Shown one piece after another: positions 1-8,810 of a stretch of DNA of 64,000 nt. The stretch's first letter is position 1. Every line of letters starts with the position of its first letter. This DNA is from CAIXSC01 sp046349935 (GTDB taxonomy: Bacteria; Planctomycetota; Planctomycetia; Pirellulales; Pirellulaceae): contig JAXMBK010000003.1 in assembly GCA_046349935.1 (NCBI GenBank), positions 1,116,001 through 1,180,000 on the forward strand. The letters run 5' to 3'. The notes beneath the pieces were generated by a model. That model worked only from the letters and a program-made list of their open reading frames with translations, searched no databases and was not told the origin of the DNA. Position numbers and translations under genes: made by a program.

Positions 1-691
1 CCGGCGCGACGGCTCGCGGCGTCTTGCGGCCTCCCAGCGGCGGAACGGCGTGCCCGTCGTCCGCCGCCGCCTGCGCGACGGGGGGACTGGGAGAATCGCT
101 GCGGACACCCGGCGTCTCGCCGCGACGCAAACGCGCCACCCGTTCCTCAAGAGGGCTCAGCGGCGGACTGACGTAAGGATTCTGCCCCACGACCGGAATC
201 CAGCCCGTGACGAAGGGGGTGATCGTCGAATTCCACACGGCGCCGGACCCGCCGTTGGGCAGGGTGAGCATCGGGGCGGCGGTGGTCATGCTGCGGTCGC
301 TCCCTTGCGCCGCCATGAAGTTCATGAAGAATCCGCCGTTGGTGCCGCCGCGCGCGAAGCCGAACTGAGCGGCCGAATTGGGGTCGAACCCGCCGACGCC
401 GGGCGCGACCGGTCCGAAGCCGCCGTTGTCGAAGAACACGCCGCCGTTGGGGCCGCCCAGGCGGAACCCCCAGTGCAGGCCGAACATCTCATAGAAGCCG
501 TCGCGCGTCGTCTGCACCGGCAAGGTCGACGTGACTTGCTGCGCCGACGCCGATACGGCGCACGCCAACGCCATCCATCCCGCCAGCATGCCCACTGATA
601 GCATGTCGACGGACAGCGACTTCCGAACGAAGTTCGCCCCGCCGCTCGACGACCCGCAGCAGCCCACGGAACCTAGCCGCAATCTTCCCAT
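1..691 (-). CDS. Secreted Gly/Asn-rich protein, 3' end beyond window
   Basis: The reading frame is open from an ATG at 691 to the window edge (about 230 codons seen, no stop). An AAGGAGG ribosome binding site lies 8 bases upstream. The N-terminus has Cys and Ser residues, then a hydrophobic stretch (MLSVGMLAGWMALACAVSAS) ending in an AQQ cleavage-like site, so export is likely. The mature part has many GG, NGG and FF elements (GGPNGGVFFDNGGFGP, GGTNGGFFMNFMA) followed by a Pro/Arg-rich tail. I recognise no domain. Similar exported proteins with a type II/III-secretin-like or amyloid-like look occur in planctomycetes, but no function can be assigned. It lies downstream of the menaquinone operon on the same strand, 68 bases after mqnE. 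Confidence 0.6.
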   Translation of the reverse strand, partial: MGRLRLGSVGCCGSSSGGANFVRKSLSVDMLSVGMLAGWMALACAVSASAQQVTSTLPVQTTRDGFYEMFGLHWGFRLGGPNGGVFFDNGGFGPVAPGVGGFDPNSAAQFGFARGGTNGGFFMNFMAAQGSDRSMTTAAPMLTLPNGGSGAVWNSTITPFVTGWIPVVGQNPYVSPPLSPLEERVARLRRGETPGVRSDSPSPPVAQAAADDGHAVPPLGGRKTPRAVAP

Positions 692-759
692 GGCGAATGC
701 CTCCTTGGGGAACGACGTCATTGTAGCCGCCGCCCCCCCGCCCTGGAAAGAGAAACGTA

Positions 760-1899
760 CTAACCCACCAGCACCGGCTCGCCGGATTGCCAGAGGTTCG
801 GGTTGGCCGGGTCGCGATGCACTCGGTGATACAACGTATCCCGCTCCACCGGCTCGCGCCCCGCTGCGGCGATGAGCCGCCGGATGTGGTCGACCGACAG
901 CGCCTGCGGCGTCGTCGCGCCGGCGTCATGGTAAATCAGTTCGTGCCGCACCGTGCCGTCGATGTCGTCGGCTCCGTACGACAGGGCCGTCTGGGCTGTG
1001 CCGAGGCCGAGCATGATCCAGTAGGCCTTGATGTGGGGGATGTTGTCGAGCATCAAGCGGCTGACGGCCATGGTCCGCAGGTCCATGACGGCGGACGGCT
1101 TGCGGATGTGCGACAGCCCCGTGTTCTCGGGATGGAACGCGAGCGGAATGAAGACTTGAAAACCGCCCGTCTCGTCTTGCAGCTCGCGCAGCCGCACGAG
1201 GTGGTCGATCCGGTGAAAATCGCGCTCGATGTGGCCGTACAGCATCGTGCAGTTGGTCTTGATCCCCATCTGATGCGCCGTTCGATGCACCTCGAACCAC
1301 TTGCCGGCATCCGCCTTGTGTTCGCAGATCTGGCCGCGCACCTCGGGATGAAATATCTCCGCGCCGCCCCCCGGCATGCTGCCCAAGCCCGCTTCGAGCA
1401 TGTCTTCCAGGATCGCCTTGACCGGCTTCTTCGTGAGAAACTCGAACCAGTTGATCTCGACCGCCGTCCAGGCCTTCAGGTGCAGCGTCGGATAGGCGTC
1501 GCGCAACACCCGGATCACGTTCACATACCATTCGTACTTCATCTGGTGATGTAGTCCGCCGACGATGTGCATCTCCGTGCAGCCCGTATCGAGCGCTTCT
1601 TGGCCGCGAGCCAAGATCTGATCGTTGCTCATCGCATACCCCTTCGGGTCGCGCAAGTCGGAGCGGAACGCGCAAAACGTGCAGCGATAGACGCAGACGT
1701 TGGTCGCGTTGAGGTGCGTGTTGATGTTGTAGTAGCCGACGTTTCCGTTCTTTCGCTCGCGCACGATGTTCGCCAGCGCACCCACCTCATGCAGCGGCGT
1801 GTCGGGCCGGTACAGGAAAAGTCCGTCGTCGAACGACAGTCGCTGGCCGGCCAGCACCTTGTCGCGAATGCTCTCGAGGGACGATGTGGAAGAAGGCAT
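760..1899 (-). CDS. mqnE: Aminodeoxyfutalosine synthase (radical SAM)
   Basis: A radical SAM enzyme of the futalosine route to menaquinone. MqnE joins a chorismate-derived enolpyruvyl-benzoate to S-adenosylmethionine to give aminodeoxyfutalosine. The protein is about 379 residues, normal for the family. The cluster motif CVYRCTFC (CX3CX2C) lies near residue 70, and the following stretch HIVGGLHHQ and the NCTMLYGHIE segment are typical of MqnE/MqnC proteins. The ATG at 1899 has AAAGGG 7-9 bases upstream; a 22-codon in-frame extension exists but has no better signal. It is the last gene of a four-gene minus-strand operon with ubiE, ubiX-like and ubiA-like genes, which fits quinone synthesis. 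Confidence 0.9.
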   Translation of the reverse strand: MPSSTSSLESIRDKVLAGQRLSFDDGLFLYRPDTPLHEVGALANIVRERKNGNVGYYNINTHLNATNVCVYRCTFCAFRSDLRDPKGYAMSNDQILARGQEALDTGCTEMHIVGGLHHQMKYEWYVNVIRVLRDAYPTLHLKAWTAVEINWFEFLTKKPVKAILEDMLEAGLGSMPGGGAEIFHPEVRGQICEHKADAGKWFEVHRTAHQMGIKTNCTMLYGHIERDFHRIDHLVRLRELQDETGGFQVFIPLAFHPENTGLSHIRKPSAVMDLRTMAVSRLMLDNIPHIKAYWIMLGLGTAQTALSYGADDIDGTVRHELIYHDAGATTPQALSVDHIRRLIAAAGREPVERDTLYHRVHRDPANPNLWQSGEPVLVG

Positions 1900-1939
1900 G
1901 TCGCACCCTTTCAAACTTTGTCCACGCCGTTCAGGACGC

Positions 1940-2851
1940 TCACCACAGGAGGTCCACCGAACCAACGACGAACAGTCCTATGCTAACGATCGCATTGACG
2001 TGAAAGAAGGCGATGTTGACGCGCGTCAAATCGTCCGGCTTCACCAAGCGATGCTCGTAAATCAACAGCGCCGCGACGGCGGCGATTCCCGTTCCATAGA
2101 TCCAACCCAGCCGCAGGTGCGGGCACAGCAGCGGCAACGCAACCAACGCCGCCAGCATTCCCAGGTGGCAGAGGGCCGCCAGCTTCAGGGACCGGGAAAT
2201 GCCCAGTCGCGAGGGGACGCTGCGCAGATTGGCCGTCACATCATAGGCGTAGTCTTGGCACGCGTAGATGATGTCAAAACCAGAAACCCACAACAAAATG
2301 GCCGCCCCCAACAACACCGAGGGCAGCACGTCCAGCGGCGTGTGCAACAGCACCTCGCCGCGCAGCGCGATCCATGTACAAACCGGCGCCAACATCAAGG
2401 ACGCGCCCAGCCAAAAGTGCGCCAGCGACGTGAAACGCTTCGTATAACTGTAGGCCAACAGAAAGCCGAGCACCGGGAGGCACAGGACCAGCGGCAACGG
2501 GTTGGGCCAGAACAGCAGCGTCCCCGCGACGAACACCGCCGCGCTGCCGATCGTGAACCACGCGACGCTGGCCGCCGACAACAGCCCCGCCGGCAAGTGT
2601 CGCGATTGGGTCCGCGGATTGGCCGCGTCCCACCGCCGGTCGACCAACCGGTTGAAGGCCATCGCCGCACTGCGCGCGCCCACCATACAAACCAAAACGC
2701 CCGCCAAGTGCTGCCAACGAAACGGGACCGACTGACCATCGGCCGTCGGCGCCGTCCAAGCCATCACCGCCGCCAACAGCGCAAACGGCAGCGCAAAAAT
2801 CGTATGGCTGAACCGAATCAGCTCCATGAGGTGTCGCAGTCGCGTCAACAT
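1940..2851 (-). CDS. ubiA: UbiA-family prenyltransferase of menaquinone synthesis (MqnP-like)
   Basis: A membrane prenyltransferase that attaches the polyprenyl tail to the naphthoate/benzoate ring intermediate. It has about 303 residues and many hydrophobic helices. Both Asp-rich Mg-diphosphate motifs are present: NRLVDRRWDAANPRT near residue 70 and DIIYACQDYAYDV near residue 190. I chose the ATG at 2851 because GGGAGG precedes it by 7 bases; a longer in-frame start is Arg-rich and lies in the upstream gene. The start overlaps the end of the ubiX-like gene by 7 bases, so translation is probably coupled. In this operon the specific role is MqnP of the futalosine pathway, which is inferred from context. 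Confidence 0.85.
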   Translation of the reverse strand: MLTRLRHLMELIRFSHTIFALPFALLAAVMAWTAPTADGQSVPFRWQHLAGVLVCMVGARSAAMAFNRLVDRRWDAANPRTQSRHLPAGLLSAASVAWFTIGSAAVFVAGTLLFWPNPLPLVLCLPVLGFLLAYSYTKRFTSLAHFWLGASLMLAPVCTWIALRGEVLLHTPLDVLPSVLLGAAILLWVSGFDIIYACQDYAYDVTANLRSVPSRLGISRSLKLAALCHLGMLAALVALPLLCPHLRLGWIYGTGIAAVAALLIYEHRLVKPDDLTRVNIAFFHVNAIVSIGLFVVGSVDLLW

Positions 2852-3573
2852 GCGTCGCCTCCCGCCGCGTCCCCGGCCCCGTCGCGAGTCGGCGTCCCCC
2901 AACGCTTCATCAACCGATGCTCGACGCCCAACTGGTCGAGAATCCGCGCCACGATGAAGTCGACTAAGTCCTGCAACGTCCGTACGCCGTGATACCAGCC
3001 CGGCATCGCCGGCAACACCACGGCGCCCGCTTCGGCCGCTCGCTTGAGATTATCGAGCTGCGGGATGGAAAGCGGCGTCTCACGCGGGACCAAGATCAGC
3101 TTCCGCCGCTCCTTCAAATGCACGTCTGCCGCACGCTGAATCAAATTGCCGCTCGCCGCATGCACCACGCCGCTGAGCGTCCCGCCCGAGCAGGGACAGA
3201 TCACCATGCCGCTGGTAAGGAACGAACCGCTGGCGACCGGCGCCATGAAGTCCTGGTGATGGTGCATTCGGACGACGCCGACCGGGCCGTGGTGAGCGGC
3301 GGCAGGGGCAAAGCCGGGAGGGGAAACATGACCGGCCGCCGGGTCGACGCTCGTCCCTGCGAGCAGCGCTCCGAGACACTCGGCCGGATCGCCGCGGTCC
3401 AGGTTCAGCGTCAAGCCGAGCTCTTCTTGGAAAACCAACTTCGCGGAGGGGCTGATGACCAGGTGCACGTCGCGGCCGAGCGCCAGGAGCACTTCGAGCA
3501 AGCGGCGAGCGTAGACGGCGCCGCTGGCGCCGGTGATGCCCAGCACGACCGGAGAGGGGCGAGCGGCGTTCAT
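2845..3573 (-). CDS. ubiX: UbiX-family flavin prenyltransferase (MqnQ/UbiX-like)
   Basis: A flavin prenyltransferase that makes prenylated FMN, the cofactor of UbiD-type decarboxylases. The N-terminus GITGASGAVYARRLLEVL is the FMN-binding Rossmann start. The segments CPCSGGTLSGVVHAASGNL and LVPRETPLS are the conserved phosphate/FMN and prenyl-phosphate contacts. It has about 242 residues, longer than the usual 190-200 because of an insertion around residues 65-105 (Gly/His/Pro-rich, with MHHHQDFMAP). The start codon overlaps the ubiE stop (ATGA at 3570-3573), which indicates translational coupling. A matching ubiD-type decarboxylase (mqnL) is not in the window. Confidence 0.88.
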   Translation of the reverse strand: MNAARPSPVVLGITGASGAVYARRLLEVLLALGRDVHLVISPSAKLVFQEELGLTLNLDRGDPAECLGALLAGTSVDPAAGHVSPPGFAPAAAHHGPVGVVRMHHHQDFMAPVASGSFLTSGMVICPCSGGTLSGVVHAASGNLIQRAADVHLKERRKLILVPRETPLSIPQLDNLKRAAEAGAVVLPAMPGWYHGVRTLQDLVDFIVARILDQLGVEHRLMKRWGTPTRDGAGDAAGGDAC

Positions 3574-4280
3574 TTGCGCCCCACGTACAGCGTCGCGACT
3601 CCGCCCGTGAATCCGTAATAGCGGACGTCGTGCAGGCCTGCCGCTTCCATCCGAGCCACCAACTTGTCCCCCGACGGGAACTCGCCGACGCTTTCGGGCA
3701 AGTAGTTGTAAGCGGCGGACGAATTGCGCGCTAGCAGTTGGCCGATGCGCGGGAGAATGTGACGGAAATACCAACCGTAGATGGCTTTGAACGGCTGCCA
3801 GCGCGGCATGGAGAATTCCAAGACGGCGACGCGTCCCTCGGGTCGACACACGCGCGTCATCTCCCGCAAGCCGCGATCGGTATCCGAAACGTTGCGCAGC
3901 CCAAACGCGACGCTCACGATCTGAAAGTGGTCGTCGGGGAAAGGCAGGTTTTGCGTGTCGGCCTGCACGAACTGAATCTGCTCGCTGATCCCCGCCTTCT
4001 GTCGCTTCTGGTCGGCGATCTCGAGCATCTCGGGGCAAAAATCGGACCCTACCACCGGGCAATGGCCGGAATTCGCTCGGTAGAAGGCGATCGCCAGATC
4101 GCCGGTGCCCGTGCAGACGTCGAGAATCGGGGCCTCGCCCGCCGCCCGCACCAACCGCGTGGTGCGCCACCGCCAGTAGCGGTCGATGTTGAGCGACAGC
4201 AGATGGTTCAGCCGATCGTATTTCGGAGCAATCTCCCCGAACATTCGCTGAACTCGAGTGTCTGACTTATCGACGGCCAT
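3570..4280 (-). CDS. ubiE: Demethylmenaquinone/2-polyprenylbenzoquinol methyltransferase
   Basis: A SAM-dependent C-methyltransferase that catalyses the last step of menaquinone synthesis. It has about 236 residues. Seen are FGEIAPKYDRLNHLLSLNIDRYWR at the start (the UbiE N-terminal signature, here cited as its first half FGEIAPKYDRLN), the SAM motif DVCTGTGDLAI, and AFGLRNVSD in the middle. The C-terminus GFTGGVATLYVGRK is typical. The ATG at 4280 fits family length; an in-frame start at 4361 would add 27 unconserved residues. It is the first gene of the minus-strand menaquinone operon and overlaps the next gene by 4 bases. Confidence 0.92.
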   Translation of the reverse strand: MAVDKSDTRVQRMFGEIAPKYDRLNHLLSLNIDRYWRWRTTRLVRAAGEAPILDVCTGTGDLAIAFYRANSGHCPVVGSDFCPEMLEIADQKRQKAGISEQIQFVQADTQNLPFPDDHFQIVSVAFGLRNVSDTDRGLREMTRVCRPEGRVAVLEFSMPRWQPFKAIYGWYFRHILPRIGQLLARNSSAAYNYLPESVGEFPSGDKLVARMEAAGLHDVRYYGFTGGVATLYVGRK

Positions 4281-4627
4281 GGCTTTTCTGTCGGCGGTGT
4301 TTCGGCGGTGAGTCGGAATGCACGTCGGGCTCGCGCCCGGCGACGGCTTGCTGATTTGCAACTTGGGAAACTAACCAAATCGGGCTCGCCCTTGGCGACC
4401 AAGGCGGCTAGGCTTCCCCAGGACGCCCCTTCGCTGCCATGGGATTCGCGGCCATGGGATTCGCTGGCATGGAAACCGTTGGAAGTAGAATAGCTTAACT
4501 ACGCTCCGTTACGTAGTGGCGGGAAGCCAGCGACCGTAACGCCAGCGACCGTAACGCCAGCGATAGGGCCGTCGCACCAGCGAGTGGTCGCGACGAACGA
4601 ATTTTTGTGTTGAGAATGTGACGTTTC
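4281..4627. other. Intergenic region with short repeats, divergent promoters expected
   Basis: This 347-base gap separates the divergent ubiE operon and MFS gene, so both promoters should lie here. It holds short near-tandem repeats: GCCATGGGATTCG-like units at about 4436-4470 and CGTAACGCCAGCGAC units at about 4535-4562. I see no convincing gene, RNA or clear -35/-10 pair. The repeats resemble the gene-end boilerplate repeats common in planctomycete genomes, but this is only an impression. Confidence 0.4.
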
Positions 4628-6037
4628 GTGGAACACGGATCTTCTAGAGCGACTGTTGCCTCGGGCTTAGCGCCTGCGGCCACGGGCTTAGCGCCTGCGG
4701 CCACTGGCCCGGCGCCTCTGCGGCGAAATCTGCGGTCGAGCCTCGCGGATGCGGGCCTCTTCAGCATCATGGTCGGCCTGGGCGAGACGTTTTTCTCTGC
4801 GTACATCTTGGCGCTCGACGGCGGCGAGATTGCGGCCGGCTTGGTCATGGCGCTGCCGCTGCTGGTCGGCGCCGTCCTGCAGCTCGCCGGCCCCGCGCTC
4901 CTGCATCGCCGCATCGCCTACCAGCCTTGGATTGTGTGGACGGCCATGCTGCAAGGCGCGAGCCTGTTCGTCATGCCGCTGGCGCCGTGGGCCGGTCGGT
5001 TCGCGGTGCCGGTCGCGTTCGCCGCCGCCACCGTTTACTGGACGGCCGGCCTCTCCTCGGGTCCCGCCTGGAACACCTGGATCGAGGGGATCGTGCCCCG
5101 TTCGCTGCGGACGCGTTTTTTCGCGTTTCGAGTGCGCGTGTCGCAGGCGTGCATTCTGGTCGGCTTCCTCATCGGCGGCTTCGCTCTGCAGTACGGCAAG
5201 ACGCACCACTTGTCGCTCGAGCTGTTCACCGGCATTTTCGTCGTCTCCGGCGCCTGCCGACTTGCGTCCGCCTGGTTCCTCGGTCGGCATCGCGAGTGTC
5301 GTAGGCGGCGAGTGATGCCGCGGAAGATGTCGCTGCGCGAATGGGCGAGAAACGGCCGCGGTACGGCGGGCGGCAAGCTGCTGGTCTATCTGTTCGCGGT
5401 GCAAATCGCCGTCTACCTCTCAGGACCCTACTTTGCGCCGTTCATCCTTTCGAAACTTGAGATTCCCTATCACCATTACGCCCTCCTGATCGGACTCACG
5501 TTCGTCGGCAAGGTCGTGGCGCTCCCCGCTTGGGGACGGCTCGCCCACTACGCCAGCCCGCATAAGCTGCTGTGGATCGGCGGACTGTCGATCATCCCCA
5601 TCTCAGGACTGTGGATGGTCTCCCAATCGCTGCCGTTCCTCGCCGTCCTGCAATTCTGCGGCGGCGTGACGTGGGCCGCGTATGAGCTGGCGATCGTGTT
5701 GATGTTTTTCGAGTCGATTCCGCGGGACGAGCGCACCAGCGTCATGACGATCTACAACTTCGGCAACTCGCTCGCGCAAGTCGCCGGCGCGCTGCTCGGC
5801 GCACTGTGGCTGTACGAATTCAATCGCTCGTTCGATTCCTATTTGTGGCTGTTCGTCGCGTCGAGCGTAGGGCGCGCGGCGACGATCCTGCTGTTGCGTC
5901 GCGTGCCGCAGGTGCGGCCGGTCGATGAGAAACTGACCGCCGCACCGTCGACGCGGACCAGCCATCCACAGCCTGCCGCCGCGCTGCCCGCATCCACGCC
6001 GCCCCAGATGGCGCCGACCGTACGCAACGCCAGCTAA
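4628..6037 (+). CDS. Major facilitator superfamily transporter
   Basis: A 469-residue polytopic membrane protein with about 12 hydrophobic segments, beginning near residue 40 (GLFSIMVGLGETFFSAYILAL). The central cytoplasmic loop is basic (about residues 215-250), as in MFS proteins. The substrate is not evident. The start used is a GTG at 4628; the first 35 residues contain a duplicated GLAPAAT unit from a 21-bp tandem repeat (about 4663-4704) and are unlike MFS termini. The true start may therefore be the ATG at 4769 or another internal codon. The gene faces the glutathione peroxidase gene with a hairpin between them. Confidence 0.75.
   Translation: MEHGSSRATVASGLAPAATGLAPAATGPAPLRRNLRSSLADAGLFSIMVGLGETFFSAYILALDGGEIAAGLVMALPLLVGAVLQLAGPALLHRRIAYQPWIVWTAMLQGASLFVMPLAPWAGRFAVPVAFAAATVYWTAGLSSGPAWNTWIEGIVPRSLRTRFFAFRVRVSQACILVGFLIGGFALQYGKTHHLSLELFTGIFVVSGACRLASAWFLGRHRECRRRRVMPRKMSLREWARNGRGTAGGKLLVYLFAVQIAVYLSGPYFAPFILSKLEIPYHHYALLIGLTFVGKVVALPAWGRLAHYASPHKLLWIGGLSIIPISGLWMVSQSLPFLAVLQFCGGVTWAAYELAIVLMFFESIPRDERTSVMTIYNFGNSLAQVAGALLGALWLYEFNRSFDSYLWLFVASSVGRAATILLLRRVPQVRPVDEKLTAAPSTRTSHPQPAAALPASTPPQMAPTVRNAS
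4663..4704 (+). repeat. 21-bp tandem duplication at 5' end of MFS gene
   Basis: Two consecutive copies of GGGCTTAGCGCCTGCGGCCA followed by C. In frame they encode repeated GLAPAAT at the N-terminus of the MFS protein. This suggests that non-coding repeat DNA has been taken into the reading frame, or that the true start lies downstream. Confidence 0.7.
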
Positions 6038-6053
6038 ACGCAACGCTAGCGAA

Positions 6054-6092
6054 CTCAAAAAAAAGAGCCCGCGCTGCTTGAGCAACGCGGGC
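6054..6092 (-). terminator. Rho-independent terminator of glutathione peroxidase gene
   Basis: The arms GCCCGCG (6067-6073) and CGCGGGC (6086-6092) form a GC-rich stem, extended inward by TGCT/AGCA. On the minus strand the stem is followed by CTC and eight T residues. It lies 37 bases after the minus-strand stop codon at 6129 and between convergent genes. Confidence 0.8.
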
Positions 6093-6128
6093 CTCCTTGG
6101 CGACTGTGTTCTCGTTCTCTCTGCGGCC

Positions 6129-6689
6129 TTACTTCTTCAGCGCCGCTTCGATCGTCTTCTGGAACTCGGCGTCTTCCGGCGAGACCGACGAGGGGTAACG
6201 GCCGATGACTTCGCCGTCGCGGCCGATGAGGAACTTTTCGAAGTTCCACTTCACCGGGCCGGCGCCCTTCGGCTTGGCGTCGACGGCCGTCAGTTGCTTG
6301 TAAAATTCGCAAGCGCCGGCGCCGTTGACGTCGACCTTCTCGGTCAAGTCGAACGTCACGCTGTACTTCGACTTGCAGAACTCGGCGATTTCGGTCGAGC
6401 TGCCCGGCTCTTGCGCACCGAACTGATTGCAGGGGACGCCGAGCACGACGAGTCCGTCCTTGCCGTACTTTTCATGGAGCGCTTGCAGACCCGTGTACTG
6501 CTTCGTGTAGCCGCAGTAGCTGGCGACATTCACGACGAGCACGACCTTGCCCTTGTATTGGCCCAGGTCGAGGTCCTTGCCGGCCAATGTCTTCATCTTG
6601 TGATTCAGCACGCTCGTCCCCTCCGCCGCCACAACCCCGCTCGTCATCGCCACCACCGCCGCAGCGGTCATCGCCAACCATCGACTCAT
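6129..6689 (-). CDS. Glutathione peroxidase family protein, exported
   Basis: A thiol peroxidase of the GPx family, reducing peroxides with a thioredoxin- or glutathione-like donor. It has about 186 residues with a signal peptide (hydrophobic core AMTAAAVVAMTSGVVAA). The catalytic tetrad is visible: Cys in NVASYCGYTKQY, Gln in GVPCNQFGAQEPG, Trp and Asn in VKWNFEKFLIGRDG. It uses Cys, not selenocysteine. The ATG at 6689 follows a GGAGAG site. Export suggests periplasmic detoxification. It ends in a strong terminator and is monocistronic. Confidence 0.9.
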   Translation of the reverse strand: MSRWLAMTAAAVVAMTSGVVAAEGTSVLNHKMKTLAGKDLDLGQYKGKVVLVVNVASYCGYTKQYTGLQALHEKYGKDGLVVLGVPCNQFGAQEPGSSTEIAEFCKSKYSVTFDLTEKVDVNGAGACEFYKQLTAVDAKPKGAGPVKWNFEKFLIGRDGEVIGRYPSSVSPEDAEFQKTIEAALKK

Positions 6690-6910
6690 AGTCCACTCTC
6701 CGTCAAAAAGGTAGGAAACCCCACTAGGCAGGAAATCGACCCCCATACGTCGCGGCGCGCTACGCACTGTCGACGTCAACCGGCATTGTTAGCGACCGCC
6801 TTGCGACTGGCAACTGCCGCCGCCATCGATTATCACAGTCTTCTGTCGCCGTCTTCCGCGGCCTTGCCGTGCGTCCCGCAACCTCCACCCTCCAGCCTTT
6901 GAGCCGATCC

Positions 6911-7747
6911 ATGAACCGTCTTCTGCTCCGCCTGTCTCGCCCATTCATCGCCCTGCTGACGCTCGCCTCGTGCGTCGCCGCCGTGCACGCCGCCGATCCT
7001 CCCAAACCACTCAAGGCTCTGCTGATTACGGGCGGCTGCTGTCACGAATACGACAAACAAAAAGACATTCTCAAGGCGGGGCTGGAGGCGCGCGCCCACG
7101 TGACGGTCGACATCGTCTACACGCCCGATCGCACGACGAAGGCCCGCTTCGAGTGTTATGAACGAGCCGACTGGGCTGATGCGTACGACGTGATCATTCA
7201 CGACGAGTGCACATCGGACGTGAAGGAGATGCCGTACGTCCAGCGCATTCTGGACGCTCATCGCAAAGGCATCCCCGCCGTGAACCTCCACTGCGCGATG
7301 CACTGCTACCGCACCGGCACCGACGATTGGTTCCAGTTCCTCGGCCTGCACTCCACCGGCCACGGACCTCAGAAGCCGATCCAAGTGAAGCACGTCGACC
7401 GTGAACATCCCATCACGAAGACGCTCGCCGATTGGACCACGGTGAACGAGGAGCTGTATAACAACGTGCGTTTGTTCGACACCGCCACGCCGCTCGCACG
7501 CGGTGTGCAAGACACAGGGAAGAAAGTCGACGACTACGTCGTGACCTGGGTCAATCAGTACGGCAAGACGCGCGTCTTCTGCACGACGCTGGGGCACAAC
7601 ACGACCACCGTCGCCGACCCGCGTTATCTCGAACTCGTCACCCGCGGCTTGCTTTGGTCGTGCGACAAACTCAACGACTCGTACCTCAAGCCGGCCCCGG
7701 CGCCCGCACCGGAAAAGCCCGAGCCGCAGCCGACGCCGGCCAAGTAG
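6911..7747 (+). CDS. ThuA-like domain protein, exported
   Basis: A ThuA-like protein of about 278 residues. The fold is glutamine-amidotransferase-like; ThuA proteins are linked to sugar metabolism, but their chemistry is not settled. A signal peptide (FIALLTLASCVAAVHAA) precedes LKALLITGGCCHEYDKQK, YDVIIHDECTSDVKE, and AVNLHCAMHCYR, which match the family. The last 20 residues are Pro/Ala/Glu-rich. ATG at 6911 is preferred over an upstream start because it begins the basic n-region. The stop is followed after 4 bases by the dehydrogenase start, so the two genes form an operon. Confidence 0.88.
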   Translation: MNRLLLRLSRPFIALLTLASCVAAVHAADPPKPLKALLITGGCCHEYDKQKDILKAGLEARAHVTVDIVYTPDRTTKARFECYERADWADAYDVIIHDECTSDVKEMPYVQRILDAHRKGIPAVNLHCAMHCYRTGTDDWFQFLGLHSTGHGPQKPIQVKHVDREHPITKTLADWTTVNEELYNNVRLFDTATPLARGVQDTGKKVDDYVVTWVNQYGKTRVFCTTLGHNTTTVADPRYLELVTRGLLWSCDKLNDSYLKPAPAPAPEKPEPQPTPAK

Positions 7748-7751
7748 TCGC

Positions 7752-8780
7752 ATGCGAGCGCACTTGCTCGAACGTCTCCAGCCGATCGACGCCGACTCCC
7801 AGCCGCTGCGTTGGTGCGAGGTTCCTGAACCAACGCCCGCGGCCGGCGAGCTGCTGATCGAAGTCGCTGCCTGCGGCGTCTGTCACACCGAACTCGACGA
7901 AATCGAAGGGCGAACGCCGCCCGCGACGCTGCCGATGATCCCAGGCCATCAGGCGGCGGGACGCGTCATCGGGGTCGGCGAACAGACGTCAAGCGACTGG
8001 ATTGGACGGCGCGTGGGAGTGGCGTGGATCGCTTCGGCCTGCGGACATTGTTCGCTGTGCCGGTCGGGGCGAGAGAACTTGTGTTCGGAGTTTCAGGCGA
8101 CGGGGCGCGATCGGTGGGGCGGGTACGCCGAGCGGATGACGGCTCGAGTCGACTTCGTTGTGCCGCTGCCCGATTCGTTGACCGACGAGCAGGCCGCGCC
8201 GCTACTGTGCGCCGGCGCCATCGGTTACCGCTCGCTACGGCTCACGCAACTTAGCGACGGTCGAGCACTAGGTCTCACCGGCTTCGGCGCATCCGCCCAT
8301 CTCGTACTCAAGATGGTCCAACACCGCTTTCCGAATTCGCCCGTCATGGTGTTCGCGCGGAGCGAAGCGGAACGGCGGTTTGCGTTGGAGCTGGGGGCCG
8401 CCTGGGCCGGCGACACAGGCGACCGTGCACCACAGCTGCTCGACGCCGTCATCGACACCACGCCCGCCTGGCGCCCCGTCCTAAGCGCTCTCGAAAACTT
8501 GGCCCCAGGCGGACGGTTGGTCGTGAACGCGATCCGCAAAGAGTCTCGCGACCTGTCAGCGCTCTTGTCGCTCGACTACCCGCGTCACTTGTGGCTGGAG
8601 AAGGAGATCAAGTCGGTCGCCAACGTCACTCGGCAAGACGTCCACGAATTCGTGCAGCTCGCCGCCGCCGCCTCACTCCACCCGGCCATCCAGCTCTATC
8701 CGTTCGCGGACGCCAACCGGGCCCTCGTGGACCTCAAACTCCACAGCCTCCGCGGCGCCAAGGTGCTAGCCCCCCCGTAG
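7752..8780 (+). CDS. Zinc-dependent alcohol dehydrogenase
   Basis: A 342-residue medium-chain dehydrogenase/reductase. Catalytic zinc ligands are in ACGVCHTELDEIE and GHQAAGRV; the structural zinc site is CGHCSLCRSGRENLC near residue 95-110. The Rossmann region (LTGFGASAHLVLKM) lies near residue 175. It resembles the AdhP/AdhA-like group that handles primary alcohols with NAD(P), although the substrate is not shown. It starts 4 bases after the ThuA-like gene. The gene ends at a copy of the dispersed inverted repeat. Confidence 0.88.
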   Translation: MRAHLLERLQPIDADSQPLRWCEVPEPTPAAGELLIEVAACGVCHTELDEIEGRTPPATLPMIPGHQAAGRVIGVGEQTSSDWIGRRVGVAWIASACGHCSLCRSGRENLCSEFQATGRDRWGGYAERMTARVDFVVPLPDSLTDEQAAPLLCAGAIGYRSLRLTQLSDGRALGLTGFGASAHLVLKMVQHRFPNSPVMVFARSEAERRFALELGAAWAGDTGDRAPQLLDAVIDTTPAWRPVLSALENLAPGGRLVVNAIRKESRDLSALLSLDYPRHLWLEKEIKSVANVTRQDVHEFVQLAAAASLHPAIQLYPFADANRALVDLKLHSLRGAKVLAPP

Positions 8781-8781
8781 G

Positions 8782-8798
8782 ACAGGCTTCCAGCCTGT
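8782..8798. repeat. Dispersed inverted repeat, copy A
   Basis: ACAGGCTTCCAGCCTGT, a 7-bp inverted repeat with a 3-base loop, preceded by GTAGG. It starts right after the dehydrogenase stop. It is one of six copies in this window (others at 8980-8993 plus 10533-10546, 12964, 13039, 23817, 45020). Confidence 0.85.
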
Positions 8799-8810
8799 CA
8801 CCCTCGCCCC

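Noticed and set aside
1766..2992. Plus-strand frame of 408 codons
   Set aside because: Antisense to mqnE and the ubiA-like gene; composition (Gln/Arg-rich) is typical of a shadow frame.
6129..6689. Selenoprotein glutathione peroxidase
   Set aside because: The active-site codon is a normal Cys codon (ASYCGY).
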